Of a stretch of DNA of 64,000 bases, positions 11,241 to 22,695 are shown piece after piece. The notes under the pieces were generated by a model that ran no database searches, was not told the DNA's origin, and was given only the letters and a program-made list of their open reading frames with translations. A program made the translations under genes and the position numbers. The DNA is from Canna indica (Eukaryota; Streptophyta; Magnoliopsida; Zingiberales; Cannaceae): assembly GCA_034359265.1 (NCBI GenBank), contig CP136895.1:38396001-38460000 (forward strand). Reading direction: 5' to 3'. The first letter of the stretch is position 1; each line of letters opens with the position of its first letter.

Positions 11241-12318
11241 TTATTCCTCATCATCTGAATAATAGTCTTCGAATTCTTCCTCTTCTTCCTCTTCTTCATC
11301 TTCTTCATCTCCAGCTTCCTCAATTTCATGATCGTCATCATCAGCATATTCAACTTCTAATTGAATTGACGTTGTGTCTGCATCCTCGAGTATTGGAATA
11401 ATACGATCTACAGCAGGAGGATCATCTTCTTGATAGAAACCATGTGTCATATCAGGTATCAGCTCATTTTCTCCTACTATCGGATCAATTTTTTCTCTAC
11501 CTTTTGTCTTACAGACTACACGCCAATCTGCTCTATCTTTATTTCGAGCCGGATACTTCGCGTAATATACTTGTTCGGCTTGTGATGCCAATATAAAAGG
11601 CTCATTTGCTGCCAATTTCGATTTGTAATTAACCTCAACAAGTTTGTATTTTGGATGAACTTTCATGCCCCTTTCTGTTGTATCGAACCAATGACATCTA
11701 AATAAGATCACTGATTTTAAGCCGAAGTAGTGTCATTGCTGAAAACCTAGTGTATTTAGGACAATTCTCATACAAAGGTTCATCGGCAGCTTTCAATATC
11801 TCGTAAAATTCTGCAGCTTCTTTATTCGATAATTCAATCTCTACCGCAGTTTGTACTTCTGTGATATCAACCGCTGTAGTATCTGGTGGGACTGATGTCT
11901 GAAGAACTGGCCGATCAACATTATCATTCAAGTGGAATTGACCCCCAAGACTATCAAGTATTATAGTTCTATAGGGATTACAATGACTAGATGAAGAAGC
12001 ACCAGTAGAGGAAGATTCACCATATGTCTGAACGACAGAATTGCTCGACGTCCCGACTTCGCGTGACTCCCCGTGACAAGTCCATAGAAAATATCTTGGT
12101 GCAAATCCTTTGCTATATAGATGCAGAGTGACAGTCTCCCGATCCAAAAATCGTCCATTCGAACAAATGCGGCACGGACATCGGATTTGATCACCGATGC
12201 TAACAAAATTCCGGTTCGAATAGGCAAAATTTAGGAAGTACGTTACGCCTAATCGAAACTCATTCGTTAAAGCTCCACGATGAAGACGTCGGTACATCCA
12301 ACTTCGATCAGCCGACAT
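11241..12318 (-). pseudogene. TnpD, CACTA-B (N- and C-terminal parts fused out of frame)
   Basis: The N-terminal part (from MSADRSWMYRR, 12318 down to about 11733) keeps the transposase-associated domain with HGESREVGTSS and the CPCRIC zinc-binding pattern. The deletion then removes the catalytic core and the join shifts the frame. The C-terminal part (11711-11241) has FRCHWFDTTERGMKVHPKYKL, then the acidic tail. No catalytic residues remain, so this copy could only move in trans. Confidence 0.85.
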
Positions 12319-12421
12319 GATTCTGTCAATCAATGATAATTTCTTTGGTTAATGTCTTTAGGTGAGATTGTCCTATTCCATTCGAGATTTATGTTATTCA
12401 TATTGCACTAAGTACTTCTTT

Positions 12422-12600
12422 TAACCGCTAACTTCATTCTAAATTTTGGCAGCATCTCTCTACAGTTCTCCGAATACGCATATCATCTGGGCGCGTATCG
12501 GAGAACAAGAGAGAGGTTGCCGAAATTTAGAATAATTAATTAGTTAACAATTAAAAGAAAAACGTAAGTGCAGTACAAATAACTATATTCCCAAATTGTC
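12422..12600 (-). repeat. Foldback upstream of TnpD, CACTA-B
   Basis: Inverted arms meet around GTTCTCCGAATACGC / GCGTATCGGAGAAC with a 12-base loop, and are flanked by complementary CTAAATTT(C/T)GGCAGCATCTC-type sequence. The structure corresponds to 29108-29353 in CACTA-C and about 36560-36790 in CACTA-D. Confidence 0.75.
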
Positions 12601-13269
12601 CAATCAGGGACAATTCAAGAATTGTACGTCGTATAAAAGATCATCTACTTCTTTTACACGAACATACAATCCCCGAACGGATCTAAGGTTTTGCTAAATC
12701 ATATCCGACTCGTCGATGCGTACGTGAAACATATCAACTCGTCGGATGGATGATTATTTTCTAAATGTTTCGAGACAGTTCGAGTCCATATTGGACGATT
12801 CCGGCAGGAGTCCGAAGTGGACGATTCCGGCGCGCGTCCGAAGTGGATAATTCCGAAATTAATCTAAACCCTAAAAATTAATCTAACAAATTAAACAATT
12901 AATCTAAATAATTAATATAAATAATTAATTAATAATTAAAAAATAATATTAATCTACAAATTCCGGCGTCGGAGTCAGGTGGACTCCAGCGCCGGCGTAC
13001 AGTGGTCGGACACACTGTCCGGCCAATGTACAAGGTCCGGCGGCGGCCATCGGCCGACCGCCGCCGGCCGAAACCCTATTTTTAGGGTTTCAGTCGGATT
13101 TTCCGCCGGCCGCAACGGGAAGAGACGGCCGGCCGGAATTTACCTGATAGTGTCGGCAGCAGCGGGAGGAGGAAGAGGCGTCGTCGGCGTCGGCAGCGGC
13201 GGCGAGAGGCAGGAGGAGGCGGCGGCGGCGGCAGCAGCGGGAGGAAGAAGGGTCGGGCGCGTTCTGTGA

Positions 13270-13585
13270 CCTATATAAACTTATCAGCAACGGCTCACTC
13301 GCCCGTTAGAAAGCCGTTGCTAATAAGTTATCATCAGCAACGACTCACTTGTCCGTTAGCAAGCCGTTGCTAATAAGTTATCATCTGCAACGGCTCACTT
13401 GTCCGTTAGAAAGCCATTGCTGATAATTAACATCATCTGCAACGGCTCGCATGTCCGTTAGAACGCCGTTGCAGATACAACATATCTGCAACGGCTCGAG
13501 CGACCGTAAGAATGCCGTTGCAAATAGCAACGACTTGAGCGGCCGTTGCTGATAGCCGTTGCTGAAGACCAAATTTCTAATAATG
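13270..13585 (-). repeat. 5' subterminal repeat array and decayed terminus, CACTA-B
   Basis: About six inverted pairs of the type CAGCAACGGCT-spacer-AGCCGTTGCTG, each pair about 40 bases long, repeat at a spacing of about 50-57 bases. They end at ATTTCTAATAATG (13573-13585), the mutated CACTA terminus. Confidence 0.85.
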
Positions 13586-13790
13586 TAAATATAAACACGG
13601 CGTGCCTTAAGTAATCATAATTCCAATTTTCATTATCTCCACCTTGGAGTCTCGTTGACTTGAGCGTCGGAGTGTCTTTTGCAGGTCCCGGCCCCAGCAA
13701 GCGTTGAACCAGACAAGAACTCAAAGAGAGACACCGAGCTGGACCAGAAGGCCCGAACTCTCATGCAGGAACATTTTACATTTTAAGATT
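13586..13790 (+). mobile_element. Ty3/gypsy LTR fragment
   Basis: It contains GTTGACTTGAGCGTCGGAGT followed by CTTTTGCAGGT, a phrase that recurs near the 3' end of many plant gypsy LTRs. No coding sequence or boundaries can be fixed. It is probably an LTR remnant into which CACTA-B inserted. Confidence 0.5.
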
Positions 13791-14559
13791 TTTTAATTTT
13801 AATATTTTGTATGTAAATTATTTATTTTCAACAATGATTCTACTAATAATGTGAGATCGAGAAAGAATTTTTCTTTTCAATTTAAGCATACAGTCAAATA
13901 GCTATATTGGAGAAACTGTTTAGAGTGGAATTCTTTTCTATTTGAAAGGAAATCTTTTTAGACATTGCTCTGCAACTTGATACTAATTAATCTTTTTTCA
14001 GAATTCATATTCAATTAGGAAAAAATAAATGCACATGATATTGTCCTTTGGAAGTATTGTACAGTAATCTTCAAACCAAACACTTATTATTATTCGTATA
14101 AATCTACCAGCATTCTATCCATCGTTAAGTACGGCAGCTACCGACAACAATTCATCAATGATATGGGCCATGTTCGTTGCCGTGTATATGATGCCACTAC
14201 ATATATCTTGAACGTGCAACATTTATTATTTTCTGTATCATTCTTGTACCACCTAATTTTCTGTGACACAATTTGCCGTGTGTTCATCATCATTTGACAA
14301 TAACAAACAATTTTTGGCCAAAGAAAATAAGACATCCCTGATTGATAAATGTGCATGTTGATTATGTTACCACCAAATAACCTGCAATCTCTTGTATATA
14401 TATAGACAATAATCTCAAACTAAGCTAAAAAGAAACAAATAAACAAGACAAATGCTAGGTAAAAGCAAAAAAAAGAAATCGAACCAAAAGCTAGGGGACA
14501 TTGTTGGCATCTCCTCCATTAATTGCAGTAATCACCTCTACAAATTGGCTCCACCTTCC
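13791..14559. other. AT-rich spacer 3' of the host gene
   Basis: No gene or repeat was recognised. The part nearest the stop codon at 14560 should contain the 3' untranslated region of the minus-strand gene. AATAAA-like words exist but no single site stands out. Confidence 0.4.
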
Positions 14560-16143
14560 TCAAATCTCCGGCTTGTTTTGCTGCTGAGGCTTCTCATGCC
14601 CTAATCCGCTGCTAATGGCGTCGTTGCTGCACTCACTGTCGCCGCCGGTGGTGCTGTTGTCGTACACGCAGAGCACCTTACACTTGACTACCCCGCCGCC
14701 GCCGCCGTCTGCGTATACGTGGAACCCCGGCGCCACCATCATCCGCACGCTCGCCGGCGTCAGCCGCCGGACGCGGTCGGCCGCCACGTCCTCCATGTAC
14801 CGGCCGTCGAATGCCGCCCTCCGGTCCGCCCTCAGCGCCGGCACCGCCGGGTGCACGGACCGCGCCATGAGCCGCACCACCCACGCGCCCTTGGCCGCCC
14901 CGAAGAAGGCCTGCAGCAACGCCTCCGGCCACGCCCGTGCCCAGCCCACCAACGCCACGACCTCGCTCATCTTCCGGTCGCAGAACCGGCTCAGGCCCTC
15001 GCTGTAGTGCCGCGTGCCTTTGCTGAGCACTTCGTCCCAGCCCAGCTCCCGGACCGCCTCGTATCCCGCCCGGCTCGCCGCGCACCGGGCCGCTGGGTCG
15101 ATCAGTACGGCCTCCTCCTCCTCCTCCTCCTCGAACCCGGTGTAGAACACCTGGTTCAGAAGCGCTTCCATGTAGGACATCAGCCCGGTCGGGTTCCTGC
15201 GCCACTGAACGGCGGCCCGCGGGTCGTACTGCTGGATCAGAGCCGCCACACGCTCGGAGGACCTCGAACCAGGAGGGCCCAGCCGAAGCTGGGCTATCAG
15301 CGAGCGCGCGAGGTAGCGAACGGCGGCACGGGCGTCGGCGACGGCGAGGTGGAAGGCCTGGGCGGAGAAGGAACCCGAGGCCGCGGCTGGGCCGGGTTGG
15401 ATGGCGGACCGGAGGTCGCGGCAGTGGGACTCGAGGCGGTCGATCTTGCGCTCGAGTTCCGCGAGGGAGTACTTAAGGCGGGATGCCTCGTGAAGGGCCT
15501 CGTCGCGCTTGCGCGTGGCTTGGACGAGCTTCCGCGACAACTCCGCCGCTACGAGGCGCCACTGATCCTCCCGGACGGCAGAAGCGGCTGCTGCGGACGA
15601 GGAGGCCGAGCCCGAGGCGGGCCCGGGGCTCCGGCGGGTGAGCGAGACAAAGAGGGAGCGCAGCAGGCCGGATGGGCTGGGAGAAGAAGAGGCAGCTGCT
15701 CCCGGAGGGTGTTGGTGGCTGCCGCCACCAGCGTCGAGCGGGACGACGTACACGAGCTTGTCGCGGGAGGTAGGGCGGCACTTGTTGCAGGAAACAGATA
15801 CAGCCTCGGCATCGTCCTGGGCTCGAGACCGGGAGGGCCGCCGGCCGGCAGACTTCGGCGCAACGTTTGCCGCCGAAGCGGCAGCGGTCGAGGGGTGGAG
15901 AGGAGTGGGATTGTGCACATAGGATCGGCTTACCGCTGCAGTTCTCGGAGGCTCCTCCTCATCTTCCTTCTCGTGTTCCAGTATCTGTTTGCATGCATGA
16001 ATGAGAAAAAATCGAATGCCTAATTAATCAAACAAGATAAGGAAGAAAGGATTAGGAGGAATGCTTACAGGTTTGAAGGCCGGAGAACGAGGAGGGAGAG
16101 GAAGAGGAGAAGAGGAGGAAGGAGAGAATGGAGAGGGCGCCAT
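14560..16143 (-). CDS. IRK-interacting protein / GIL1-like protein (DUF641 family)
   Basis: This is the only clear host gene. Exon 1 is 16143-16069 (25 codons, ATG at 16143) and ends at a GTAAGC donor. The intron is 16068-15985 and ends GCAAACAG. Exon 2 is 15984-14560. The phase is 0 and the product is 499 residues. A Cys pair (CNKC, about 91-94) precedes the core. Charged, Leu-rich helix of coiled-coil type spans about 164-218 (REDQWRLVAAELSRKLVQ onward), at the start of the DUF641 region. The C-terminal domain ends near 445-467 with PGFHVY and VVKCKVLCVY, typical of GIL1/IRKI proteins. In Arabidopsis, GIL1 acts in light control of gravitropism and IRKI binds the receptor kinase IRK; either role here is inference. 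The first exon is low-complexity Ser/Pro. Coding GC is far higher than in the flanks. No disabling change was seen. Confidence 0.85.
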
Positions 16144-16290
16144 TGGACGACTAATTCTCGCTCCTTTCTCGCTGTAATAATGGTGTTTAAACTAGACTTT
16201 CTACGTACAATAAATTAGCTGCAGTCTTCGTCACTTCACGGATGACGGATCCGTCCATATCCATATATATATATATATATATGGAGGCTC
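16144..16290 (-). promoter_or_regulatory. Putative promoter/5' leader of the IRKI-like gene, with (AT)n
   Basis: About 115-140 bases upstream of the ATG there is an (AT)n run (16258-16281) that could serve as a TATA region. No other defined element was identified. Assignment is by position only. Confidence 0.35.
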
Positions 16291-17076
16291 GAAGTTTACA
16301 GTTGCAGTGACAGAGTCAGAGACTGCCATTTGTCAGCAGTAAATTGAATTTTATCGAAAAGAAAAGACAAAAAGGAAGCACCGGAGAATATACATGCGTA
16401 TAAGAATAAGTTAATCAAGAAACATTATTTATGACCCTATAAATTAAAGACGCATGAAAAAGTGATGCCTTTTTTACTATGCTGAAATTAATGCCGGCCA
16501 CACGATAACGAATTGAGCAATATATTCTTTTCTTTTGCATTTTGTTTCTTCTAAAAAAATTTCATCACCCATGGCTCATGGAAAAGTGCACCGCAACTAA
16601 ATATCTAATTCAGATTTATTGACGATATAATCGGATGTACAATAAATCCATAATTTGATACAAGTTTTTTTAAGTTTCTCCATTTGACTCGAATCTGAGA
16701 TCTTGTTAAGAAAACAAGTGTCGAACCATTTATATAGTTGATGTCAAGGTAGATATTCTTACATATAAATAAATGAGTGTGAATTATTGTTTGTCCCACA
16801 CGGTTTAATTAATGCTCTTATATTTTACTCCTATACGGTTTTAATCGTGACAAATTATTTTGTGAAATTTTTTGTCCTCACCACTTAGCCTCCCTTCATT
16901 ATCCTTGTGATTTCTTTGTTGTTTCTTGTGCTAGTAAATTTTCAAAATATACTACTTGAGGCCCTTTTAGATATTTCATAATTGATTTGAAATTATGGTT
17001 AAAGTCTCGTGAAACTTCCTTTTGCTCCTCCCTACTCATGTTATATTTGATTAGTTTTAGCAACTCCCCTGCTCAC
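16291..17076. other. AT-rich intergenic sequence
   Basis: No gene, repeat family or RNA gene could be recognised. It lies upstream of the IRKI-like gene and may contain regulatory DNA. Confidence 0.4.
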
Positions 17077-17520
17077 TAGGAATGAGCGAATTTGAGTATC
17101 ATATATTTTTCATGATATCCAAACTGTATTCTGCATAGAATCGGTTCTTAAGTTTTGAAATCAGATCTTACTCTGTTGGAACTTGGAATCGGACCCTATC
17201 CGGAACCACAGGTTCCGATTCCGAATACCCTGTTGGAACCTATTCATATACAGGTTTCAGAGTACAGGTTCTGAGTACCTTGTTGGAATCTGTTCTGGAA
17301 CCTGTAAATAAACAGATTCAAGAGTACATATTTCGGATATCGATTTTGGTTCTGATTCCGGGTACCTATTGTATTGGACCCGAAATCGGAATCGGTTTTA
17401 ATCGGTTCTTAAATTTTTATCTCGGACCGTACCCGAATTTAATTCAGATCTATCCGGAACCTATCCAATCGGATTAGTTCCAACCGATTTCGAATCTACC
17501 CGGTACCCATCACACCCCTA
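17077..17520. mobile_element. hAT-type MITE, diverged (444 bp)
   Basis: The left end is TAGGAATGAGC and the complement of the right end is TAGGGGTGTGA, an imperfect inverted repeat like that of the element at 22054-22687. It is flanked by CTGCTCAC (17069-17076) and CTCCTCAC (17521-17528), an 8-base target duplication with one mismatch. The interior is made of TCGGTTC / GGTTCCGATTCCG-like repeats. There is no coding capacity. The ends are diverged, so this is an older insertion. Confidence 0.6.
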
Positions 17521-17974
17521 CTCCTCACCTTTCATTTTTCACAATAGATTTTGCACATTGATCTAGATTTATGTTACAATCATCTATTCATTCCTTTTCA
17601 ACATGCACCTACGTACGTAGCTAGAGGTGTTATATTCAGTAGCAAATATAGAAATTTAACTAAGTGGGCATAATTTTGATTATTAAAAAAATTAATAAAT
17701 ATTAATTCAACAGTCTAATTTTAAATTTTAAATTAAAAACATAACTTATAACTGGTACAAATTTCATCGTCTTTTTTATATTTTGAAAATACTATTAGAG
17801 TTGTTAAAATAAAAATTATCAAAGCTCTTATCTTCTTAATAGAGTTTTCTTTCATTTCAATTACCCAATTTAACAATGTAAGATTATTTTTTGAAAGAAA
17901 TGAATATTTTATACTATCACACATATCTACGTAATGAGTCAAATAGAAAATGAAAAATTTACATCTAAATAAAA
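17521..17974. other. AT-rich intergenic sequence
   Basis: No recognisable gene or repeat was seen. It flanks the plastid-derived fragment. Confidence 0.4.
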
Positions 17975-18200
17975 TAGCTCATCGAACCCATATGAGGTCT
18001 TACCATGAGCGGATTGTATCCATTGGGCAAATATAGGTTTGATCAAGATTTGTTTTCCCGGAGTACCAAAAGCGAGCATGGCATCGTTATGAACATAAAG
18101 GCCCAAGGTATGGAACCCAAGAAATAGGCGGGCCCAACTTAGATGAGATATGATAGCTTCTTTATGGTCTAACATTCTTGCCAACATATCATAGACAGTA
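17975..18200 (-). pseudogene. psaB: Plastid psaB fragment in nuclear DNA (NUPT)
   Basis: The minus strand encodes a stretch recognisable as photosystem I apoprotein A2, from [17 protein letters not shown] through [16 protein letters not shown] to [17 protein letters not shown]. This is about 75 of the roughly 734 residues of PsaB. Substitutions such as Ser to Arg after HLSWA, Val to Ala in HNDV, Glu to Gly in TPEK and Glu to Lys in LIEP show decay after transfer. Similarity stops near 17975 and 18195. The surrounding open frame (17939-18286) extends beyond the similarity and is not a gene. The sequence has nothing to do with its neighbours and is a small nuclear insertion of plastid DNA. Confidence 0.9.
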
Positions 18201-20639
18201 ATTTTAAGATGAATAATATATATAGTTGGACTTTCAACCGTACTCTTTGTATAGAAGATCGTAATATTGAAATTCTTAGGAAACAAAACAAGATCTACCG
18301 TGAGGTGGACATCGTCTTGCCCACCTCAAGGTCCAAATTTATGAGACTTATCATCCAAAAAAAAATCAAAAAACTAATATGAAATTGACAAAAGTGCAAG
18401 TACATACCGAAGAATAATTACTCTTTGATGTGCTGGCGCTATTTGATATTATATTAGAAGAAAAAACTAACTCAAATGCATAATTAATATTGTAAAAAAA
18501 ATCTCATTCATCATGAAGATATGCTGCATAATTAATATAGATGATTAATAAATATTATTAATTTTTATATTTAGATTCTTAATTAAATAAAATTCATAAT
18601 AATAAATTATTCTATTCATTTTTCAAAATTTTCTTGAGTGAGCAAAGTAATTATTAATTAATAATATATCAAATAAATTATTCACAAAAGTCGATGATGA
18701 TAATATACAAAGACATATTAAGAAAGGAACCAACATGAGAGCTTTAAAGGTAAGAAATTAACGAAAAAAGATTTGGACTTAGGTAAAAAATTTATAGAGA
18801 AGAATTTGAATTTTTTTTAGAAAAAAAAAATCTATTGAACCAATATAATAAAGAAAAAAAAAATGCGAGACATTAGAGTTAAGGATCTAACCCAAGATTC
18901 GGATCCACGACACTTACTCTTGAGTCGGCAGGCTTTAGTTGGTGCATACCTCGATGGCAAGGTCCCTCGACTCTCCATCTTGTATCTCATTCCTAGCCCA
19001 ATTTATGCGACATTTTAGTTAATATGATTCACATAGTTCCTCCTTGGTCTTCCTACGGAACATTGGTAAAAAAATTAAATGTCTACCACCAACCTATGAA
19101 TGGATTAATTAACGTTGGTAAAAAAATTAAATGTGTACCACCAACCTATGAATGGATTAATTAAAAAGGTTATGGCTTAAATAAGCTTATGCAACTTTAT
19201 GACATACGGTAATCCTTTTCAAATATTACCCAATTATATTTATTTATTTAAGTTTTTAATAAAATTTCAGTGGTGTCTATTCCCCTTGACCATAATGTAG
19301 ATCTGCCACCTGTGATTTCTGAGGATCAGAAAGAAGTCGACAAACCATCGGCTTAGTGCCAAATGACATCTTATGATGTTGAGAGCACCACCTTTGTTTA
19401 ATTAACCAAAAAAATTGTCATCTACAACAACATTGGATCAATTAAAGAAAAATCGTCTATCATTGGTCAAGAGCTCGATCTCGCTAATTGCATATCGCAA
19501 CCATCAAAATGCATCTTTTTATAATCTTCGATCAAAGTCAATGGGTTTGAGGTGGTAGCTTGCAAAGAATTCGATTGAATTATTGCATGCGCTCAACCTA
19601 CAAAAATGTTTGTGCGTGTTTTATAGACAATATAATATTCAAAGCTTATCTGTATTGCATTAAACTAGACTCATTGTCAATTGCGAATAGCACAGTTGGT
19701 GACAATATGTTGTATGTTGTCTAGAGATTTAAAATTTCATCTCTAGCATCGTCATTTATTGTGATTTTTTATTTTTGTTAAAAAAAAAATTAGACTCACT
19801 CTCCTACGAGAATGAAATTTTCATCCTACATTCTTTTGTTTCTTTCACATCCTTTGTTTTTCTAATTTTAAATTTAACCATGCTGCAAATCAGGATCACT
19901 TCTTGAGTATTATCCAATCTTTTCGGTTCATTTCAATTTCCACTCTACTGTTCTATTTGATTAAAAGAAAAAAAAAATGTTTAATTAATTTGATCTAAAA
20001 ATTAAGATCAGTGCGAAAAAGAAGTCAAATGATGTCGTGGTAGTTTCTTTTCCCAATCAAAGAAAAGCACTGTCAGACTATATCTGCCTTTCATGTATCT
20101 CTCTCTCTTATCTACTCAACTGCAAAGAGTTAAATGCGGTGGGACAAACAATAGATGACCCTGCAACAGCATGTGAACCACATTAAATGCAAAAGGAAGC
20201 TGGATCATTCAGGGTCCCCTCTCTCTTCTGCTCCGCCGTTGGATCTTAGATTTTGGATGTCAACACTAATTGCTCCTTCTCTCATCCCCTTTCTTCTTCC
20301 TCCAACAAATCAAGCCTTCAATTTGTTTTCTCCCCTTTTTCTTTTCTGCCAGTCTTCTGAGAGTCCAGCAGCAACATGTTAGCTTTTGTGGGCAGTGTTT
20401 CCTGCATCAACTTCAAAGACTTGCTCAGTATCAGCTGCCCACTGTTGGGGGTATACGAATTTTTCAGTAGTGTTTTCTTTCCTCTTCTGTCATTGTCTCA
20501 TCGAAAGGAGTGAAATTGACATGGACTTGAGTTTTGTGGGTTAGAGGAAATACATGAACGTAAAAACTTGGTTCCAGTTGGAGGAGAGAGTAATGAAAGA
20601 CAATAGGCTTGTTGACTTATCTATATTTTAAAATCTTTT
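18201..20639. other. Long AT-rich intergenic region without recognisable genes
   Basis: Only short, unconvincing open frames are present. A 52-base tandem duplication sits at 19063-19166. Around 20090-20400 there is a pyrimidine-rich stretch with short frames that resemble nothing known. No RNA gene was identified. Confidence 0.4.
19063..19166. repeat. 52-bp tandem duplication
   Basis: Two adjacent copies of a unit starting TTGGTAAAAAAATTAAATGT and ending near GGATTAATTAA, differing at about one position (CTACC versus GTACC). The period is 52 bases. No coding role. Confidence 0.85.
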
Positions 20640-21899
20640 TTCATTAATGTTGATTTATTTAATATTGATGATAACCTGAACGTAAGCACTTTAATATCTA
20701 ATTATGCTTGGAATGAGAATGTATGTGATACTTTCTTTGGCTCGGTGGTGTGGGAATCCATTAACCGGATTGAGTTACCTATGAATCCCAGTGATGATAA
20801 ATTAATCTGGAAGGATACCTCGGGGGGTAGAGTTACCACTAAATCTGTCTATGAATTTCTAAGAAGCCATGTATTTTCAACCGGACAATCTGATAGTCGG
20901 TAGAGGTCCATCTGGAAGTTGCTTTCTGCCCCAAAAGTCAAAATATTTTGTTGAAAACTTTTTCACCATCACATTCTCACTAGGGTTCGACTTGCACACC
21001 TGGGACTTAACATTTCTACCTATTGTCCTTTCTGCAAAATAGCCTCAGAAACTATTGAGCATCTGTTCATTTTTTGCCCCTTCCCTTCTCCATTAGTATA
21101 TGGGATTTTATCCATGAGAAAACTGGAGTTCTCATTAACCTTCCAAATGTCTGGGATCATACTTCTTGGATATTTTCCAATTACCCTCCTACCGACCTGC
21201 GATAATTGCCAATGGATGTTGGTGCATCTGGCACGCTAGAAATCTCTTGGTGCATGAAGTTAGACAGCCTACCCCCATGGTCTTGGTGATGCAAATTCTA
21301 GCTTTTACTGAATCATACTAAAGTAAATTAAATCCTGAGGGCAATTTCATAAGTAAATCTATCTTGGTTAAATGGAACCCCCCACCGCTTGGATTCCTCA
21401 AAATTAATTGTAATGCATCTTTTACAGCTGATGCTGGTGGTTTGGGTGTTGTGGTTCGATCTGATGATGGCTGCTGTTTTTTTGTATTAAGCTATTATGT
21501 AACTGGCAATTCTGCTCTACACTTGGAAGCTATGACAATTAAGAAATGTTTGACTTTTGCTTTGGAGCATAATTTTCCATGGTTTCAAATTGAGACGGAT
21601 TCAAAAATCTTGGTTGATGTGCTGAACAAGAAGATGGAGATGCCTTGGGAGCTCAATTCGGTTGTTGTGGACATTTTCCATTTATCTCTTAAATGTAATA
21701 TTGAAAGTTTCATCTTTTGTTATAGGGAAGCAAACAAAGCTGTCCATTGAGCAACAACTAGGGCTCGGCATGATAGAGATGTTTTGATTTGGTCATCTAT
21801 TAGGCCTCTAAAATTGAAGAAAATTCTGTATAATGACCTTTTTGGCCCTGACTCAATCGGGATTTAAATAAAGTTATCTATTTTTTGGTAAAAAAAAAA
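20640..21899 (+). mobile_element. LINE-1-type retrotransposon, 3' part
   Basis: The coding remnants are the C-terminal end of a plant LINE ORF2: a zinc-binding reverse-transcriptase region (zf-RVT; YCPFCKIASETIEHLFIFC near 21020-21080) preceded by KLIWKDTSGGRVTTKSVYEF, then an RNase H domain. Stops and frameshifts lie between the two. The element ends in an A-tract (about 21890-21899), as expected for target-primed insertion. The 5' part, with endonuclease and polymerase, is missing. Confidence 0.85.
21364..21870 (+). pseudogene. LINE RNase H domain (RVT_3 type), broken
   Basis: The frame 21364-21750 starts WNPPPLGFLKINCNASF, the usual entry to the plant LINE RNase H domain, and contains LEAMTIKK and ETDSKILVDVLN, where the acidic catalytic residues are expected. 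The first catalytic Asp (normally DGA) is Asn in NCNASF. A TGA stop (21748-21750) interrupts the last motif (REANKAVH), and the tail continues to about 21866. Confidence 0.8.
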
Positions 21900-22045
21900 G
21901 TTGGAGGAGAAAAAAAATCAACTTGGCTTAAGTTGAATATGGTTGATCGTATGACCACTTCTAACATAACTTCGAATATCAAGTGAATGTCTAATTCAAT
22001 CTTGTTAGAATATAATACTTCAATACAATGTCATAATGTTGAAGT
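21900..22045. other. Spacer between LINE and MITE
   Basis: Short AT-rich sequence with nothing recognisable. Confidence 0.4.
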
Positions 22046-22695
22046 CCCCCAATTAGGGGTGAGCATTAGTTCGGTTCGGTTAATAACCGAATCGAATCAT
22101 CGGTTAACCGAACCGAACCAAAAGAAATTTTTTAACCGTTTACCGAACCGAAAAAATTCGGTTAATTCGGTTCGGTTAACTGAATTTTCGGTTCGGTTCG
22201 ATTAATCGAAAATATTGAAAAAAAAAACCAAAAAAAAATATTTGCCTAAACTCAAACCCCGACAAGTAAGAATACCAAACTTTAACTTCATAAGTCACTA
22301 ACCATCTTACCAAACTTCATTACCAATTTATATCTAACTAACATATATTATATATATAATCGAATATAAAATAAATAATAATACACATGCACTAGGATTC
22401 AAACTTGGACGGGCAGAAGGGTTAAAGTTTCGCTTAACCACCAAGGCAAATACCAATACATGATATAATTTTATTATAAATATATATATTCGGTAAATTC
22501 ATTTAAAATTGATTTTTTTCGGTAAATTCAGTTAAAACCATTTTTTTTCGGTAAATTCACCAAACCGAACCGAAAACCAAAATCCCAAAAAAAAATTAAC
22601 TGAAAACCGAACCGAAATAATTCGATTAGGTTAATTCGGGTTTGATTCGATCGGTTTCGGTGAATTGAGGAATCTTGCTCACCCCTACCCCCAAT
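22046..22695. mobile_element. hAT-type MITE with perfect 8-bp target duplication
   Basis: The element is 22054-22687 (634 bp). It begins TAGGGGTGAGCA and ends TGCTCACCCCTA, a perfect 12-base inverted repeat. The flanks CCCCCAAT (22046-22053 and 22688-22695) are identical, matching the 8-base duplication made by hAT transposases. Near both ends it has long TTCGGTTCGGTTAA / AACCGAACCGAA runs that could pair. The middle contains unrelated AT-rich sequence with no open frame. It must have been mobilised in trans. Confidence 0.92.

Larger units (their letters stand above)
9088..13585 (-). mobile_element. CACTA (En/Spm) transposon B, internally deleted
   Basis: Read on the minus strand, this is a shortened relative of CACTA-C. 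Its 5' end is at 13585, with terminus CATTATTAGAAAT, a decayed form of CACTACTAGAAAC. Its 3' end is cut at about 9088, roughly 95 bases short of the expected terminus. TnpD has lost about 2.08 kb; the junction at 11725-11733 shows a 3-base GTG microhomology between the ends still present at about 26394 and 28471 in CACTA-C. The subterminal arrays at 9095-9355 and 13285-13570 remain. No target duplication can be tested because the 3' end is missing. Confidence 0.85.

Noticed and set aside
14719..16023. Open frame of 434 codons antisense to the IRKI-like gene
   Set aside because: It is a by-product of the high GC content of the coding strand; the protein has no recognisable domain, while the minus-strand frame matches a known family with correct splicing.
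17939..18286. A 115-codon gene on the minus strand
   Set aside because: Its middle is a psaB fragment and the ends are chance extension, so it is a plastid-derived insertion rather than a nuclear gene.
20380..20455. Possible microRNA hairpin (GTGGGCAG ... CTGCCCAC)
   Set aside because: Only about eight bases pair; flanks do not extend the stem and no known plant microRNA matches.
20155..20470. Short plus-strand frames in a pyrimidine-rich stretch
   Set aside because: Low-complexity Phe/Leu/Ser/Pro content and no similarity to known proteins; no splice or start context supports them.
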